Assembly (NCBI GenBank): GCA_014529385.2
Contig: CM043944.1
Location: forward strand, 93,950,476 to 94,014,475
Length of the DNA stretch: 64,000 nt
From: Adiantum capillus-veneris
Lineage: Eukaryota; Streptophyta; Polypodiopsida; Polypodiales; Pteridaceae
Reading direction: 5' to 3'
Part shown: positions 63,797-64,000 of the stretch, one piece after another
How positions within the stretch are numbered: the first letter of the stretch is position 1
How the letters are laid out: every line of letters starts with the position of its first letter
Notes under the pieces: generated by a model
The model's database searches: none
What the model was told of the DNA's origin: nothing
What the model saw: the letters and a program-made list of their open reading frames with translations, nothing else
Made by a program: the position numbers and the translations under genes

Positions 63797-64000
63797 TCTT
63801 GTCGTCCCTTACAAGACTTGTTGTCTTTTGTTGGGGCATCCTTTGCTTTGTTTTGAAGGTAACTATCAATTGTTGGAGATGAGCCTTCGCTTGTGATTTG
63901 TCACAGGATTCTCTTGTGTACAAAGGGTAATGGCTTTTGTTGACGAGGCTTTTCTACAATTTGTTATAAATGTCGCTTTTTTTATGATTGTTCCTTGCGT
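63797..64000 (-). other. Probable interior 3' end of a copia element leaving the window
   Basis: The open minus-strand frame (63923-63720) runs through the supposed polypurine tract into the LTR and shows no RNase H motif, so it is probably not coding. Confidence 0.3.

Overview
This is a stretch of nuclear DNA from a land plant. It is AT-rich, has long dinucleotide microsatellites, no bacterial-style gene packing, plant-type Ty1/copia and Ty3/gypsy LTR retrotransposons primed by initiator tRNA-Met, and one intronless PLS-class pentatricopeptide (PPR) gene. The PPR protein carries an N-terminal motif like the PDF motif of plant organellar single-stranded DNA binding (OSB) proteins. That combination, with the heavy nested retroelements, makes a fern or another seed-free plant my best guess; this is inference, not proof.

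Only one cellular gene looks intact: the 750-codon PPR gene at 15656-17908 (+), probably an organelle RNA-binding factor. The rest is mostly a nested, decayed retrotransposon landscape. 2.8-11.5 kb: a ruined gypsy element (protease, RT, RNase H, integrase) interrupted by a gag-only copia element at 3998-7316 (-), with a second gypsy fragment behind it. 11.5-15.6 kb: unassigned DNA, microsatellites, a LINE RT scrap and an LTR scrap. 19.2-25.5 kb: a pair of diverged ~1.7-2.1 kb direct repeats, probably old LTRs, around a gypsy RNase H/integrase remnant. 28.6-38.0 kb: a gypsy gag split by a structurally complete gypsy element at 29630-37778 (+) that has lost its RT core. 40170-43637: a young-looking copia element with a perfect 5-bp target duplication, an open gag-protease-integrase frame and no RT/RNase H. 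43.8-48.2 kb: a gypsy RT scrap and a truncated minus-strand copy of the 29.6-37.8 kb gypsy family that keeps good RNase H and integrase frames.

48.3-52.9 kb holds minus-strand remnants of non-retroviral coding sequence: a SWIM zinc finger, a four-cysteine zinc ribbon and a methyltransferase-like exon with a recognisable splice acceptor. These are broken by stops, frameshifts and an inserted LTR fragment. 52.9-61.8 kb: a gypsy element with two RNase H domains (Tat-like), split exactly in its RT by another gypsy element (54030-59110, -). That insertion has only 123-bp LTRs and a CATTG target duplication, and its right end was later tandemly duplicated. 62.7-64 kb: a long (GT)n tract and the probable 3' LTR and polypurine tract of a further element that runs off the window.

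A recurring theme is that the structurally complete elements each lack a different pol module (RT/RNase H, RT core or integrase) yet have clear ends. This suggests they moved using enzymes supplied by relatives. I found no CRISPR array, rRNA, tRNA or prokaryotic feature.
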